From assembly GCA_012515515.1 (NCBI GenBank), contig JAAYYE010000011.1:11402-75401 (forward strand): a stretch of DNA of 64,000 bases, in the 5' to 3' direction. The notes beneath the pieces are model-generated. The model saw only the letters and a list, made by a program, of their open reading frames with translations, had not been told where the DNA came from and made no database searches. The DNA is from Minisyncoccota bacterium (GTDB lineage Bacteria > Patescibacteria > Microgenomatia > UBA1400 > PJMF01). The position numbers and the translations under genes were made by a program. Shown here piece by piece: positions 14,153 to 25,400 of the stretch (positions are counted from its first letter, which is position 1; the number at the start of each line of letters is the position of its first letter).

Positions 14153-15481
14153 ATGTTAAAAAAGAAATCTAGCTTAATTATTGCGATTGTTTTTTCTTTA
14201 CTTGTTGGCGTGGGTGGTGGCTTATTGCTTAGCCACTACCAAGATCGTTTGCCGCTAATTGCTAATTTAATTAAGCAAGACTCAAAGCAAAATGAAGACA
14301 ATGTTTATTTAGCTTTTTTACAGGAGCTTCGCCAAATTATCTTAGAAAATTATTGGGACACCATTAATGAGACACAGTTTGTTAAATTACATGTTTTAGT
14401 GCTTGAACAAATAACGGGAACAACTTTTGGTGATGCCATAGAAAATTTCACAGATTTAGATCAGCAAATTCTTGAATTACTTAAAGACTATCCCGAAGAA
14501 TTGAAGCAAGAATTTACTGTGCAGTTGGCCGATTTAGTTTTAACTAATCTAGAGCCTTTTGGTCGCAGTCGACTTTATTCTCAACAATTAGAAGATGATT
14601 TAGCTGAACGGGTCAACAATATCGATCCAGAAGCTGATCATTATCAGTCTTTAAATGTAGCTAAAGACGCTACCAGCGAGGAAATTAGTCAGGCTTTTGT
14701 AGAGCAAGAAGCTATTTTAGAAAAAGAGAATACTCCAGAAGCAGCAGCTCAATTAGCAGAAATTCGCCAAGCTTATCAGACCTTAGCCAATGAAGAAAAT
14801 CGCCAGCGTTATGATGAGGCAGGGGTTAATCCTAGTATGGAATGGCGTTTGCTTAATTCTGCAGTTTTTTATGTGCATATTAAACAATTTACACCAAACA
14901 CCGTTCAAGAACTTTTAGAAGTCAGCCAAAAAGTTGATGATCGAGGAGAAGAGTTGGACTCATTAATTCTAGATTTGCGAGGCAATATTGGTGGAGCTAT
15001 AGACGGTTTGCCCTACTTTTTGGGGCCATTTATTGGTCAAAACCAATACGCCTATCAATTTGTTCAACAGGGAAAAATTACCGATTATAAAACTCGTAGC
15101 AGCTATTTACCCTCTCTGGCTCGTTATAAAAAAGTGGCTATCTTAATCGATGAGCAAGTACAATCAACAGCCGAAGTGATGGCCAGTGTACTGAAAAAAT
15201 ACAACGTGGGGGTATTAATTGGCACTAATACTATGGGTTGGGGCACAGTCGAACGAGTTTTTCCTCTTGAAAAGCAAATTAGCGAGAGTGAGCGCTATTC
15301 AGTTTTTTTGGTTCATCATCTAACTTTGCGTGAAGATGGCGTAATTATTGAGGGCAATGGGGTGGCGCCGGTTATCAACACTCAAGATGTGGCTTGGCAA
15401 CGGCGTTTAGCTAGTTATTTTGGTGATTCAGCCATTGTGTCAGCGGTGACAGAGCAATTTGCTTTCCCAGAAGCAAATTAA
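14153..15481 (+). CDS. S41-type peptidase-like protein with an inserted J-like domain
   Basis: A signal anchor (about 8-30) puts the rest outside the membrane. Helical residues 40-155 lead to a J-like domain (about 162-227): D-H-Y-x-x-L-N-V begins it and A-Y-Q-T-L-A-N-E-x-N-R-x-R-Y-D-E-A-G ends it, as in DnaJ, but the HPD motif is absent. The C-terminal S41 fold has LDLRGNIGG and S338 in QSTAEV at the nucleophile position. The catalytic lysine expected 25 residues later (GKG in Tsp/CtpA) is W363 (MGWGTVE). The J-like segment sits where CtpA proteins carry a PDZ domain. It may be an inactive protease or use other residues. I chose the ATG at 14153 over an upstream TTG. Confidence 0.75.
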   Translation: MLKKKSSLIIAIVFSLLVGVGGGLLLSHYQDRLPLIANLIKQDSKQNEDNVYLAFLQELRQIILENYWDTINETQFVKLHVLVLEQITGTTFGDAIENFTDLDQQILELLKDYPEELKQEFTVQLADLVLTNLEPFGRSRLYSQQLEDDLAERVNNIDPEADHYQSLNVAKDATSEEISQAFVEQEAILEKENTPEAAAQLAEIRQAYQTLANEENRQRYDEAGVNPSMEWRLLNSAVFYVHIKQFTPNTVQELLEVSQKVDDRGEELDSLILDLRGNIGGAIDGLPYFLGPFIGQNQYAYQFVQQGKITDYKTRSSYLPSLARYKKVAILIDEQVQSTAEVMASVLKKYNVGVLIGTNTMGWGTVERVFPLEKQISESERYSVFLVHHLTLREDGVIIEGNGVAPVINTQDVAWQRRLASYFGDSAIVSAVTEQFAFPEAN

Positions 15482-15582
15482 TGCCATATTTCAATTAAAA
15501 CTTAACTTGTTTTCGATAAAAAAACTGGCTATACTGGAAGTGTTAATAAACTACTAGTTTTTTGTTGAAAAACCTGCCTTTA

Positions 15583-17226
15583 ATGCTCAGGATATTTAAT
15601 TTACTTTACCAGAGAAAAACAAAATTCATTTCCCAAGAGGTTTATTTTTGTGAATATGCCGGCAGCGTTTATCTGATTGTTCAAGATAAAGAGACGGGCA
15701 AAATCATTAAATCAGCCAAAAGTAAAGATGGTTTTTTATTTCGTAAGGTGAGAATTAAGGAAGCTGCAGTTAAGCAATACCCCCCCTTTAAAGAAAAAAG
15801 ACGCAAATTTATTCAAGATCGCTATGTCGGACATTTAGCTCCATCCAGTGAATTCATTGATAAATCAAAGATCGCTGTGCAAAATGCTTTTAGCACTCCC
15901 GATGGCGTCTTGTTGTTTTATCATTATCACAATCATCAATCTTTTCAGGTGGGCGTGGCAGGTTTTACCCATGGCAATAATCCGCAGTTAATCTGGCGCC
16001 ACCACCAGCCAGTTTGGGAAATGTATGATCAGATCGCGGATAAAAAAATTGAATTTATAGATTTAATTGAAATTCGGGGTCAGTTAATTGCCTATTGGCT
16101 AGTAGAAAATGAAGCGGTTTGGGCAACTGTTTATCCTAATTATCGCATTACTGAGCAAATTGAAATTGTTAAAGGTTCACAGCTTGAGCGACCCAGTGGC
16201 AATCCCCTAATCAGTCCAAATCCTAGCCACGATTGGGAAGCTTTTACCACTTTCAACCCCGGTGCCCTCTACGACGCCGGCAAAGTTCACTTGCTTTATC
16301 GTGCTCAAGGTTATGACTATGTGTCTTCGATTGGTTATGCCAGTAGCACTGATGGTGTGCATATTGAGCAGCAATTGCAAAATCCAGTTTTTATTCCCAC
16401 TCAACCCTTTGAAATTCCGCTCCAACCAGGCAAAGTCAACATGAATTTTATGTCAGCTGGTTATGGTGGTTGTGAAGATCCGCGCATCACTAAAATTGAT
16501 GACCGGATTTATATGACTTATGTAGCTTTTAATGGTTATTCAGAACCTAGAATTGCCATGAGCTCGATTGCTGTGAAAGATTTTCTAGACCACAATTGGT
16601 TGTGGACTCATCCCGTTTTGATTTCTCAGCCTGGAGTGGTAACCAAAAGCGCTTGCATTTTACCGGAAAAAATTGATGGTAAATATGTGATTTTTCATCG
16701 AGTTTTTCCTGATATTTTAATTGATTATCGCGATGATTTAGATTTTAGCGACGGACAATATTTAACTGCGCAAAAGAAAATCAGTCCTCGTTCGGCATTA
16801 TGGTGGGATAGTCGCAAAATTGGGGTGGGCGCTCCACCGCTAAAAACTCGAGATGGTTGGTTATTAATTTATCAATCAATCGATGACAAAGCTGGCTACC
16901 CCTATAAAGTTGGAGCCATGTTGCTCGACTTAGCAGATCCAAGCAAAGTTTTGCATCGTTCTCGTCAGCCAATTCTTGAACCACAAGAGTGGTATGACAA
17001 TGATGGTTTTAAAGCAGGAGTAGTTTATCCCTGTGGAGCAGTAATTATTGATAATACCCTGTTTGTTTATTATGGTGGAGCTGATTCACGAGTCTGTGTG
17101 GCGACTGCCAACTTAGCAGAGTTTTTAGATCAGCTCAAAAAAGAAGGCGATGCTCGAGTTGAACCGACTGTAATTGCCAAACTAGATCAAGAAAATTTAG
17201 CCAAAAAAGGGTTTTTTCATCGGTAA
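15583..17226 (+). CDS. GH130-type beta-propeller protein
   Basis: The C-terminal part (about 200-535) is a five-bladed propeller of glycoside hydrolase family 130, the beta-mannoside phosphorylase/hydrolase family. Visible marks are FNPGALYDAGKVHLLYRAQG, GCEDPRITKIDDRIYMTY, and a final blade VYPCGAVIIDNTLFVYYGGAD. The EDPR segment carries the family's catalytic Asp. The N-terminal 200 residues are unlike the rest and may be a decayed propeller. No signal peptide is present, so it should act in the cytoplasm on mannose-type oligosaccharides or phosphates. The next gene encodes two more copies, so the two probably work on the same glycan. ATG 15583 is preferred to a TTG at 15562. Confidence 0.75.
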   Translation: MLRIFNLLYQRKTKFISQEVYFCEYAGSVYLIVQDKETGKIIKSAKSKDGFLFRKVRIKEAAVKQYPPFKEKRRKFIQDRYVGHLAPSSEFIDKSKIAVQNAFSTPDGVLLFYHYHNHQSFQVGVAGFTHGNNPQLIWRHHQPVWEMYDQIADKKIEFIDLIEIRGQLIAYWLVENEAVWATVYPNYRITEQIEIVKGSQLERPSGNPLISPNPSHDWEAFTTFNPGALYDAGKVHLLYRAQGYDYVSSIGYASSTDGVHIEQQLQNPVFIPTQPFEIPLQPGKVNMNFMSAGYGGCEDPRITKIDDRIYMTYVAFNGYSEPRIAMSSIAVKDFLDHNWLWTHPVLISQPGVVTKSACILPEKIDGKYVIFHRVFPDILIDYRDDLDFSDGQYLTAQKKISPRSALWWDSRKIGVGAPPLKTRDGWLLIYQSIDDKAGYPYKVGAMLLDLADPSKVLHRSRQPILEPQEWYDNDGFKAGVVYPCGAVIIDNTLFVYYGGADSRVCVATANLAEFLDQLKKEGDARVEPTVIAKLDQENLAKKGFFHR

Positions 17227-17290
17227 AAATTATTCAATTATGCGCATTAAAATAATTGCGCACATCAAAAGAGCTTTCTAAAAGGTAATT

Positions 17291-19243
17291 ATGAAGCAAG
17301 ATCAGCAACAAATACAATTTAAAAGACATCCAAAAAATCCACTTTTTTCTCCTCTTAGCAATAAGCTCACAAATCAAGAATGGCAAGCCAAAGCGGCTTT
17401 TAATCCTAGCCTAATTAAAGAAACAGCAGATAGTTATCACATGTTATATCGGGCCGTGTCTTTAGAAAAAGAGCATGCTGGTCAGTGGATGAATTTATCT
17501 AGCATTGCTTATGCAGAAAGTCGCAACGGGCTAGATTTTGAGCACTCACGCCAGTTAATTGTTCCAGAATATGATTGGGAAAAATTTGGTTGTGAGGATC
17601 CGCGAGTGACCTTTATAAATGGTCAGTATTATATTTTTTACACGGCGCTTGCCGATTATCCACACAGCGCCGATGGCATTCGCGTGGCAGTGGCTATTAG
17701 TGATGATTTAAGAACTATTAAAGAGAAACATTTGGTGACGCATTTTAACGCCAAAGCGATGGCCCTTTTTCCAGAAAAAATTAATGGTCAATATGTAGCA
17801 GTTTTAACACCCAACACCGATCAGCCACCATCAATGATTGCTGTAGCTAGATTTGACGAGCTAGAAGATATTTGGTCTCCAGGATATTGGGAAAAATGGT
17901 ATCAATGTGTGGGGCGCCACCAAATTAATTTAGAGCGCATCGACAGCGATCAAATTGAAGTGGGCGCAGTCCCAATCAAAACGAAGGATGGCTGGTTATT
18001 AATATATGCTCATATTCAAAATTATCCCACCGAAAACAAAAGAATATTCGGGATTGAGGCTGCTCTAGTAGATTTAGCAGATCCACGAACAATAATTGCT
18101 AGAACCAAAGGGCCACTGCTCACACCAGCAGCCGACTATGAAGGCGACGGCATGGTACCCAATGTTATTTTTCCCTCATCAGCTTTAATTGAAAATGATA
18201 AATTGCGTTTATATTATGGAGCCGCCGATACCCATTGTGCTGCTGCAGATATTTCTTTAGCAGAGCTGATTAAAGACATGAAAGCCAATCCCTTTAAAGA
18301 AACTTATCACTTAGTTAAATATCGACGCAATCCAATTTTAAGCCCGCGTAGTGAGAACTTTTGGGAAGCAAATTCAGTTTTTAACCCAGCAGCAGTGCAT
18401 GTTGGAGATAAATATTACTTGGTGTATCGTGCTCAATCTCCAGATAATACCTCAACATTGGGTTTAGCAGAAAGCGACGATGGTTTTAATTTTAAACGCT
18501 ATCACGAGCCAATTTATGTGCCACGCAAAGCCTTTGAACAAAAAGCTGAACCTGGCAGATTATCTGGCTGTGAAGATCCGCGCATTACTCGCATGGGCGA
18601 TGAATTTCTGATGTTTTATACTGCCTATGATGGTATTAATCCACCCAGAGTGGCACTGAGCTCGATTGCTGTCAGTGATTTTGTTAATCATAATTGGCAG
18701 TGGTCAGAGCCGATAGTTATTTCTTCACCAGAAATCGATAATAAAAATAGTTGTTTGTTCCCTGAAAAAGTCCGCGGTCGCTATGTCATTTTACATCGTA
18801 TGGCTGGCAAAGAAATTGCCATCGATTACCTTGACGATCTCAGTCAACTGCAAAACGAAGGCGTTTGGTTGGAAAAAGAACAATCAATTTCTCCGATTAC
18901 AGAACACTGGGACGGTCTTAAAATTGGTATTGCTGGCCCCCCTTTACTAGTGGATCAAGGCTGGCTGTTGCTTTATCACGGTGTGTCAGATATCGATCAT
19001 CATTACCGAGTTGGTTTTATGCTTTTGGATAGAGATGAGCCTGGAAAAGTTTTATATCGCTCACCTTATCCAATTTTACGACCCACCGAACCCTTTGAGC
19101 GCATTGGTGATGTGGACAATGTTGTTTTCCCCTGTGGAGCAGTGATTGTTGATGGCACCTTGTTTGTTTATTACGGTGGAGCAGACAAAGTAGTCTGTGT
19201 GGCCACAGCCGATCTCAGCGAATTATTAGCCCAAATTAAATAA
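17291..19243 (+). CDS. Double GH130-type glycosidase/phosphorylase
   Basis: Two complete GH130-like propellers are fused: about 8-325 and 330-650. Each has the opening NPxLSP/NPLFSP, a FNPS/FNPA blade with YRA, a GCEDPR segment, a KxGxxxxPxxxxxGWLLxYH blade and a final FPxxALIE/FPCGAVIVDGTLFVYYGGAD. The second half is closer to the preceding gene than to the first half. The start has an AAAGGT site 6 nt upstream and lies 64 bases after the previous stop, so an operon is likely. The expected role is cytoplasmic cleavage or phosphorolysis of a beta-mannoside; no transporter for such a sugar is seen nearby. Confidence 0.78.
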   Translation: MKQDQQQIQFKRHPKNPLFSPLSNKLTNQEWQAKAAFNPSLIKETADSYHMLYRAVSLEKEHAGQWMNLSSIAYAESRNGLDFEHSRQLIVPEYDWEKFGCEDPRVTFINGQYYIFYTALADYPHSADGIRVAVAISDDLRTIKEKHLVTHFNAKAMALFPEKINGQYVAVLTPNTDQPPSMIAVARFDELEDIWSPGYWEKWYQCVGRHQINLERIDSDQIEVGAVPIKTKDGWLLIYAHIQNYPTENKRIFGIEAALVDLADPRTIIARTKGPLLTPAADYEGDGMVPNVIFPSSALIENDKLRLYYGAADTHCAAADISLAELIKDMKANPFKETYHLVKYRRNPILSPRSENFWEANSVFNPAAVHVGDKYYLVYRAQSPDNTSTLGLAESDDGFNFKRYHEPIYVPRKAFEQKAEPGRLSGCEDPRITRMGDEFLMFYTAYDGINPPRVALSSIAVSDFVNHNWQWSEPIVISSPEIDNKNSCLFPEKVRGRYVILHRMAGKEIAIDYLDDLSQLQNEGVWLEKEQSISPITEHWDGLKIGIAGPPLLVDQGWLLLYHGVSDIDHHYRVGFMLLDRDEPGKVLYRSPYPILRPTEPFERIGDVDNVVFPCGAVIVDGTLFVYYGGADKVVCVATADLSELLAQIK

Positions 19244-19348
19244 TTTATTCTTGGCTTGCCAGACAATTATCTTAATTTTATATTATAAATATATGTAGAT
19301 ATATCCACTTATACATATATATAAGTTTATTTTCACGGATAAAAAGAC

Positions 19349-19376
19349 TTGCACAAGTCAATAAGTATAGTAAAAT
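19349..19376 (+). promoter_or_regulatory. Promoter of the giant surface-protein gene
   Basis: TTGCAC (19349-19354), a 16-nt spacer and TAAAAT (19371-19376) would start transcription near 19383, giving a leader of about 70 nt. The 100 bases upstream are an AT-rich run of TATA-type repeats with no gene. Confidence 0.5.
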
Positions 19377-19453
19377 AAGGGCAAACACTCGTTGATTATG
19401 TGTTAATTAATTGGTCTGTTGCAACACGACGAGTAGTACAAAAGGTATCTATT

Positions 19454-22400
19454 ATGAAAAAACGCACCCGCGCTCTCTTTCTTAAAGTAATTACTTTTTT
19501 CCAAATTTTCTCTCTCATTTTTCAACCCCTAAGCTTATTATCTTTGTTAGTACTTGATCCTGTCGTGGCAAGAGCTCAAGATGAAGTTGTACTTGAGGAG
19601 CAGATTTCTGTAGAGCCAATGGCAGAAGCCAATGTTCAAGCAGAATCAGTAGTGGATGAAGATGCCGAAGAGATCATTGAGCATGAAGACGCAGATGATG
19701 ATCTAATAGATATTGAAGAAGATCTTGAAGAAGAATCTGAAGAAGAGTCTGAAGAAATTCCAGAAGAAATTCTGCCAGTGGCAGATGAAGAAGAGCCTAG
19801 CGAGGATGATGCTAGTGCTGAAGCAGATCTAGAATTATCAATCCCAGAACCAACTTTAACTTTAATTCCTACCCCGATGCCAACAGAGTCAGTAGCTGAA
19901 AGTAAGGAAGACAATTCTTTAATGCTGGGTGATTTTATGTTTAGTTTAAATTCCGAAGGAGCAGGAGAATACACTATTTCTGGTACTAGTGGTATTTGGA
20001 CATCAACAAGTAATAATAACATCGTTAGTGGTAGAAATACTAACTATATAAAATGGCCAACATCTGGTAATCAAAGTGGTCTTCGCTTTACAGGGGTTAG
20101 TAGCTTTAACTTTAACGAAGAGCAGACTTTTTCTCTAGGTAAGTTGGAGCATTTTAACTATCCTGTAAGTAGTGCAATAACGAAAGCTACTCTTAGTGTG
20201 GATATAAATATATCTAATCCTAACTTAGGTACAAAAACTTTCGAATTTGAAATGCTTATTGATGAAACTGATAATGTTGCTGGGAGATGTCCTAGTTGGC
20301 ATACGTATGGCCACCCCGCCTGTGATGACAAAATTACTTTTCCCACATCATACGCTAAACAAACCTTTGACATGGGTGGGAAAAAATATACATTAGAGAT
20401 AACAGGATTTATTAATTCTTCTGGAACTAAGGTTAATGAATTTATTACAGAAGAGAGCAAAACAAATGAGGCTACATTAGTTGGTAAGCTAACATCTGTA
20501 GATTCCGAGGTAGCTATTTGTCATGCAACTGGAGATGAATCTAATCCTTATCAAAAAATTACTGGTGTTGATGCAAATGCTACTGTAGGTGATCATGATA
20601 GTGACAATGGAGATGCTTGGTATCCTGGGATTACTGGAACTTGGGGCGATATTATTCCTAGATTTTTGTATTTTGATGGAAGCGGTAATATTCAAGCATA
20701 TGAAGGAAAAAATAATGATGAATACGGTCTTTCCCTTTTAGCAAATAATTGTGAACTTCCTAGTGGAGAAATTGAAGTAAAAAAGGTTACTGTTCCAGAG
20801 GGAAACAACACATCTTTTGGTGTTACTGGAACTGGTGTAGCTTCTATTTCTAACTCTCCAGTTACATTTATAGATGGAAATACAGGAACTATTTCAGCGA
20901 CAGAGTCAAAAACATTCAAAGTATATCCAGGTAAATATTCATTTACTGAAACTCTACCCAGTGGTTGGATACAAACAGGTAATACTTGTAATAATATTGA
21001 AATTGAAAATGATGATGAAAAGTCTTGTACTATTACAAATACTCTTCAGCACGGAACATTAACACTCGTTAAAAAAGTTGTTAACAATAATGGGGGACAA
21101 TCATTAGCCTCTGCTTGGACATTATCTGCTATTGGAAGTGAGGAAAACTTAAGTGGTAAAGGAACTCAAGATCAAAATGAAAATAAAGCCGTACTGGAAC
21201 TAAAAAATGTTAAAGCAGGAACATATACTCTCTCAGAAGCAGGTCCTGCTGGATATGGTGCAAGTGATTGGAGTTGTAAAGATGATGATACAGGAAATGA
21301 TGTAGCTCACCCAGTTACATTAGCAGGAGGCCAAAAAGTCACCTGTGCTATTACTAATGATGATATTCAACCTAAGCTTACTGTGACAAAAATAGTTGAA
21401 GGTGGAAATAAAAATGTAAGTGATTTTAAACTCTATGTCGGAAACACTGAAGTAACTAGTGGTCAGCAAACAGGGTTTAATGCAGGAACATATACTGTTA
21501 GAGAAGATACCGATTTAGATTATAAATCTGTCATAGGAGATGATTGTGCTTCAAATGGCAGTATTACTCTAGCCCCAGGAGATGTTAAAGAGTGTACTAT
21601 TACTAATACTAGAAAAACTGGACAAGTCTCCTTTACTAAAAATGTCACATACGGTGATGCACAACCAAGCAATTGGTCTTTTGCTGTGTATAAAGAAGGT
21701 GTGTTGGTGGGTACGTATGATCACAATAGTTCAGTGGCATTAGCTACAGGAGTATATACAGTACAAGAAGTGGGTTCCACTTCTTCTTTACCTTACTATT
21801 TAGATAGTATAGGAGGGACAGCATGTAGTGGAACTGTTTTATCTGGAGTTGCACAACTTACAGTAACAGAAAGTGGAGGTACCTGTATATTTGGAAACTC
21901 AAAGAAACCTCAGCTTACTGTTATCAAAGTAGTAGAGCCTACGGATAGTACAGATATCTTTGGTTTTACAATAACTGAAAGTGATGAAGATATAAGTGAA
22001 TTTACTTTAGGTCATAGCGAACCAAAAACTGTAGATGTTATGCCTGGTTCATACACTATTACAGAAACAGGAGCTACAGGATACAGTACTAAAATAGAGT
22101 GTACTGATGATCTAATTCCTACTTTTGCTACTGCACGCACTATTTCATTAAATGCAACAGAAAATAAATTCTGTAAATTTACTAATACAAAATTAGGTTC
22201 TATCTCTGGAACTAAATGGAACGACATAAATGGTGATGGAATTAAAGATGAGGGAGAAGAAGCTGTAGAAGGAGTACAGATTTGTATAGATGCAAATGCA
22301 AATAGTGTTTGTAATGAGGGTGAGGTTTCTGTAGCTACAGATGCTTCTGGAAGCTATACTTTTTCTAACCTCTTACCTGGTTCATATACCATTATTGAAA

Positions 22401-25400
22401 CACTTAATTCGGGTTGGGAGCAGACATATCCAGCAGGAAGCCATACGGTTGTACTCTCGGCTGGAGAGGTTGAGACTGATCATAATTTTGGCAACTGGAA
22501 ACTTAAACCAGGAATTAATGTGGTTAAAAAATCAACCACAGAATTTGTTACGGATGCCGGTCAAGTAGTGCCATATACTTTTACTGTTACTAACATTGGA
22601 AATCAGATTTTAACCGGAATTACTGTTTTAGATCTAAACTGTGATGTTGCACCTGCTTATCAGTCAGGTGATACAAACGAAGATAGCGAGCTTAATTTAA
22701 ACGAAACTTGGATTTACACCTGTAGTCACACTGTCACTCAAGATGAAGTTGATGTTGGTGGCGAGCTTCATAACAAGGTCACTGTCGATTCTAGCGAATC
22801 AGAACCTGAAGAAGATGAGAAAGATATTCCGATCACACAAAGTCCTAAACTATCTATAGAAAAGACTGGAGTATTTGATGATGGAACTGATGGCATTACA
22901 AATCCAGGAGATTTAATTACCTACACCTTTAAGGTAACGAATACGGGTAATCTTACTTTAACGGGAATAACTGTTACAGACCCATTACTAGGAGGTGCTA
23001 TTACATCTTGTTCAGCTACCGTTCTAGCAGTAGGTGCAGATATGACCTGTACAGCAACTTATGCAATTACCCAAGCAGATATTGATGCGGGTAAAGTAGA
23101 TAACACAGCAATTGCAGATTCAGAAGAATCAGAAGAAGCAAAAGATGATGAAACAGTTGAATTAGAACAAAGTCCTGAATTATCTATAGTTAAAACAGCA
23201 AATCCTATTACATACAACAAGGTTGGAGATAAGATATCTTACAGTTATGTTGTAACCAACACAGGTAATGTTACCTTAAAAGGCCCATTTACTGTTACAG
23301 ATGACAAAACAGATACGAGCTGTCCAGAACCAGAAAGTTTAGCACCAAACGGATCTATTACTTGTGGTGCAACTTATACTATCACTCAGGCGGATCTTGA
23401 GAGCCAATCGGTTACCAATATTGCATTTGCTTCCAATGATAAAGTAACTTCTGATAAAGATAGTGCAACAGTAACTTCTGTAGCAGGAAAAATAATAATT
23501 GAAAAACAAACTCTTCCTGATGGATCTGCAGAATCATTTGAATTTAATCCAACTTGGAGTGAAAGTAACTTTAATCTAACAGATGGAGAGAAAAACGAAA
23601 GCGGATGGTTAGCTGCAGGCACATATTCAGTTTCAGAAATTGTCCCAAGTGGTTGGCAATTAACTGATATTGAGTGTGATAGTGAAAACACTACATCTAC
23701 TGTAGGTTACAATACAAACTCTGCTAATATAACTCTTGGAAATAGTGATATTGTAACATGTGTATTCACTAACTCTAAAAAAGGTACTCTTACAGTAATT
23801 AAGGATGATAATATCGATAGTGGTCAAGAATTTACATTCTACGCATTACAAGGAGGAGCACAGAGAGAAACCCGATTCACCCTGTCTGATGATGGAAGTA
23901 ATAATGCTGAAAAGAATAGCAAAACATTTGTAGGATTAGTATCTATTCCATACAAAGTAAGAGAAGTTGTTCCAACAGGATGGAGTGCATCTTTGGTAAG
24001 CTGTACATCTAACAATCCAATGCCTAACCCAGATAACAGCTTGGGAACCGGAGAAATGAGTATTTCATTAAGACCAGGTGAAAATATTATCTGTACCTTC
24101 ATAAATACTCGAGACACAGGTTCTATAAAAGTAAATAAATATACAGATATAAATGGAGATGGTGATTGGAATGATAGAAACGAAAAAGATAATTCTAATG
24201 CAAATAAATTAGGATTTAGATGGAGTATAGATGGTGGAGACGAGAATAAAATGGGAGATAAAGTATCTGGTATACATACAGGAACATATTCAATAACGGA
24301 ATCAATGCCCGATGGCTATCACTTCGTTTCTTGGTACTATACTAAGGAAAATGGCAAATCCTGTACTAATCCAAATGGAACAACTTTTCCTTCTTCACTT
24401 GATGTTACAAAGGGAAACACAACTGAAATCACAATGTGTAATGTAAGAGATACGGGTACGGTTACCATTATTAAAAATTCTGTCAATGAAAGTGGACAAG
24501 ACTTTTACTTTAAGACAGATTTCCCTTCTGGAGGATTTTTCTTAGAAGATGATGGGCGTGATAATCATGGAACTCCCAATCAAAGAACATTTACCCTGCC
24601 AACGGGTGAGTATTATGTCGATGAAAGAGAATATACTGGTTGGCAATTAACTGATCTGGATTGTGAGGGAGATGCTGAGTCTGTAGTTGATTTGGCTACG
24701 GGACGAGTAGATATCAACTTACAGGCCAATGAAGAGATTACCTGTACCTTTACCAATACCCAATTAGCAAAAATTTGGGGATATAAATATAATGATAAAA
24801 ATGGCAACGGCTCTTGGAATTTGGGTGAATGGGGTTTGGGTAACTGGAGAATCTTTTTAGATGAGAATGGTAATGGGATATATAACAAGCCAGAAGCCAG
24901 TACCCTCACCAGCAATTTCCCACTGTTACTCACTTTGGGATATTACCAATTCGACAATCTATTACCAGGAGATTATACAGTCTGTGAAACACAAAAAGCT
25001 GGCTGGAGCAATACAAGTCCGCTTTGTAGAACCATCACTTTAAAGCCTGGTGAAATTGCTAATGTGAATTTCTTCAATATTCAGTATGGGCAGTTAAGCG
25101 TGCACAAGTATTATGACCAGAATGGTGATGGACTTTTAGACGAGGGCGAGCAAGGATTAGAAGGCTGGGAGATGAATGTCTACAAAGGTAATAATTGTTG
25201 GGGCGAGCCAATGGCTAGTGATCTTACTAATGATCATGGTTATGCAGTCTTTGAAAACTTAGTGCCTGGACAATACTCTGTTAAGGAAACTCTAGAGGAT
25301 GGTTGGGAAACAACCAGCGATGTTTGTACTACTATAAAAGTGGACCCAGCAAGCCATAAAACTGTTGATATTGGCAATCGATTGATCGATAGTCAATTAA

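Noticed and set aside
19260..19340. AT-rich TATA-type repeats as a replication origin
   Set aside because: I see no DnaA-box cluster and no dnaA or dnaN gene nearby; the run is more simply part of an upstream promoter region.
19636..20022. Serine-rich minus-strand frame of 128 codons
   Set aside because: It is the antisense of the Glu/Asp-rich segment of the giant adhesin and has no start signals.
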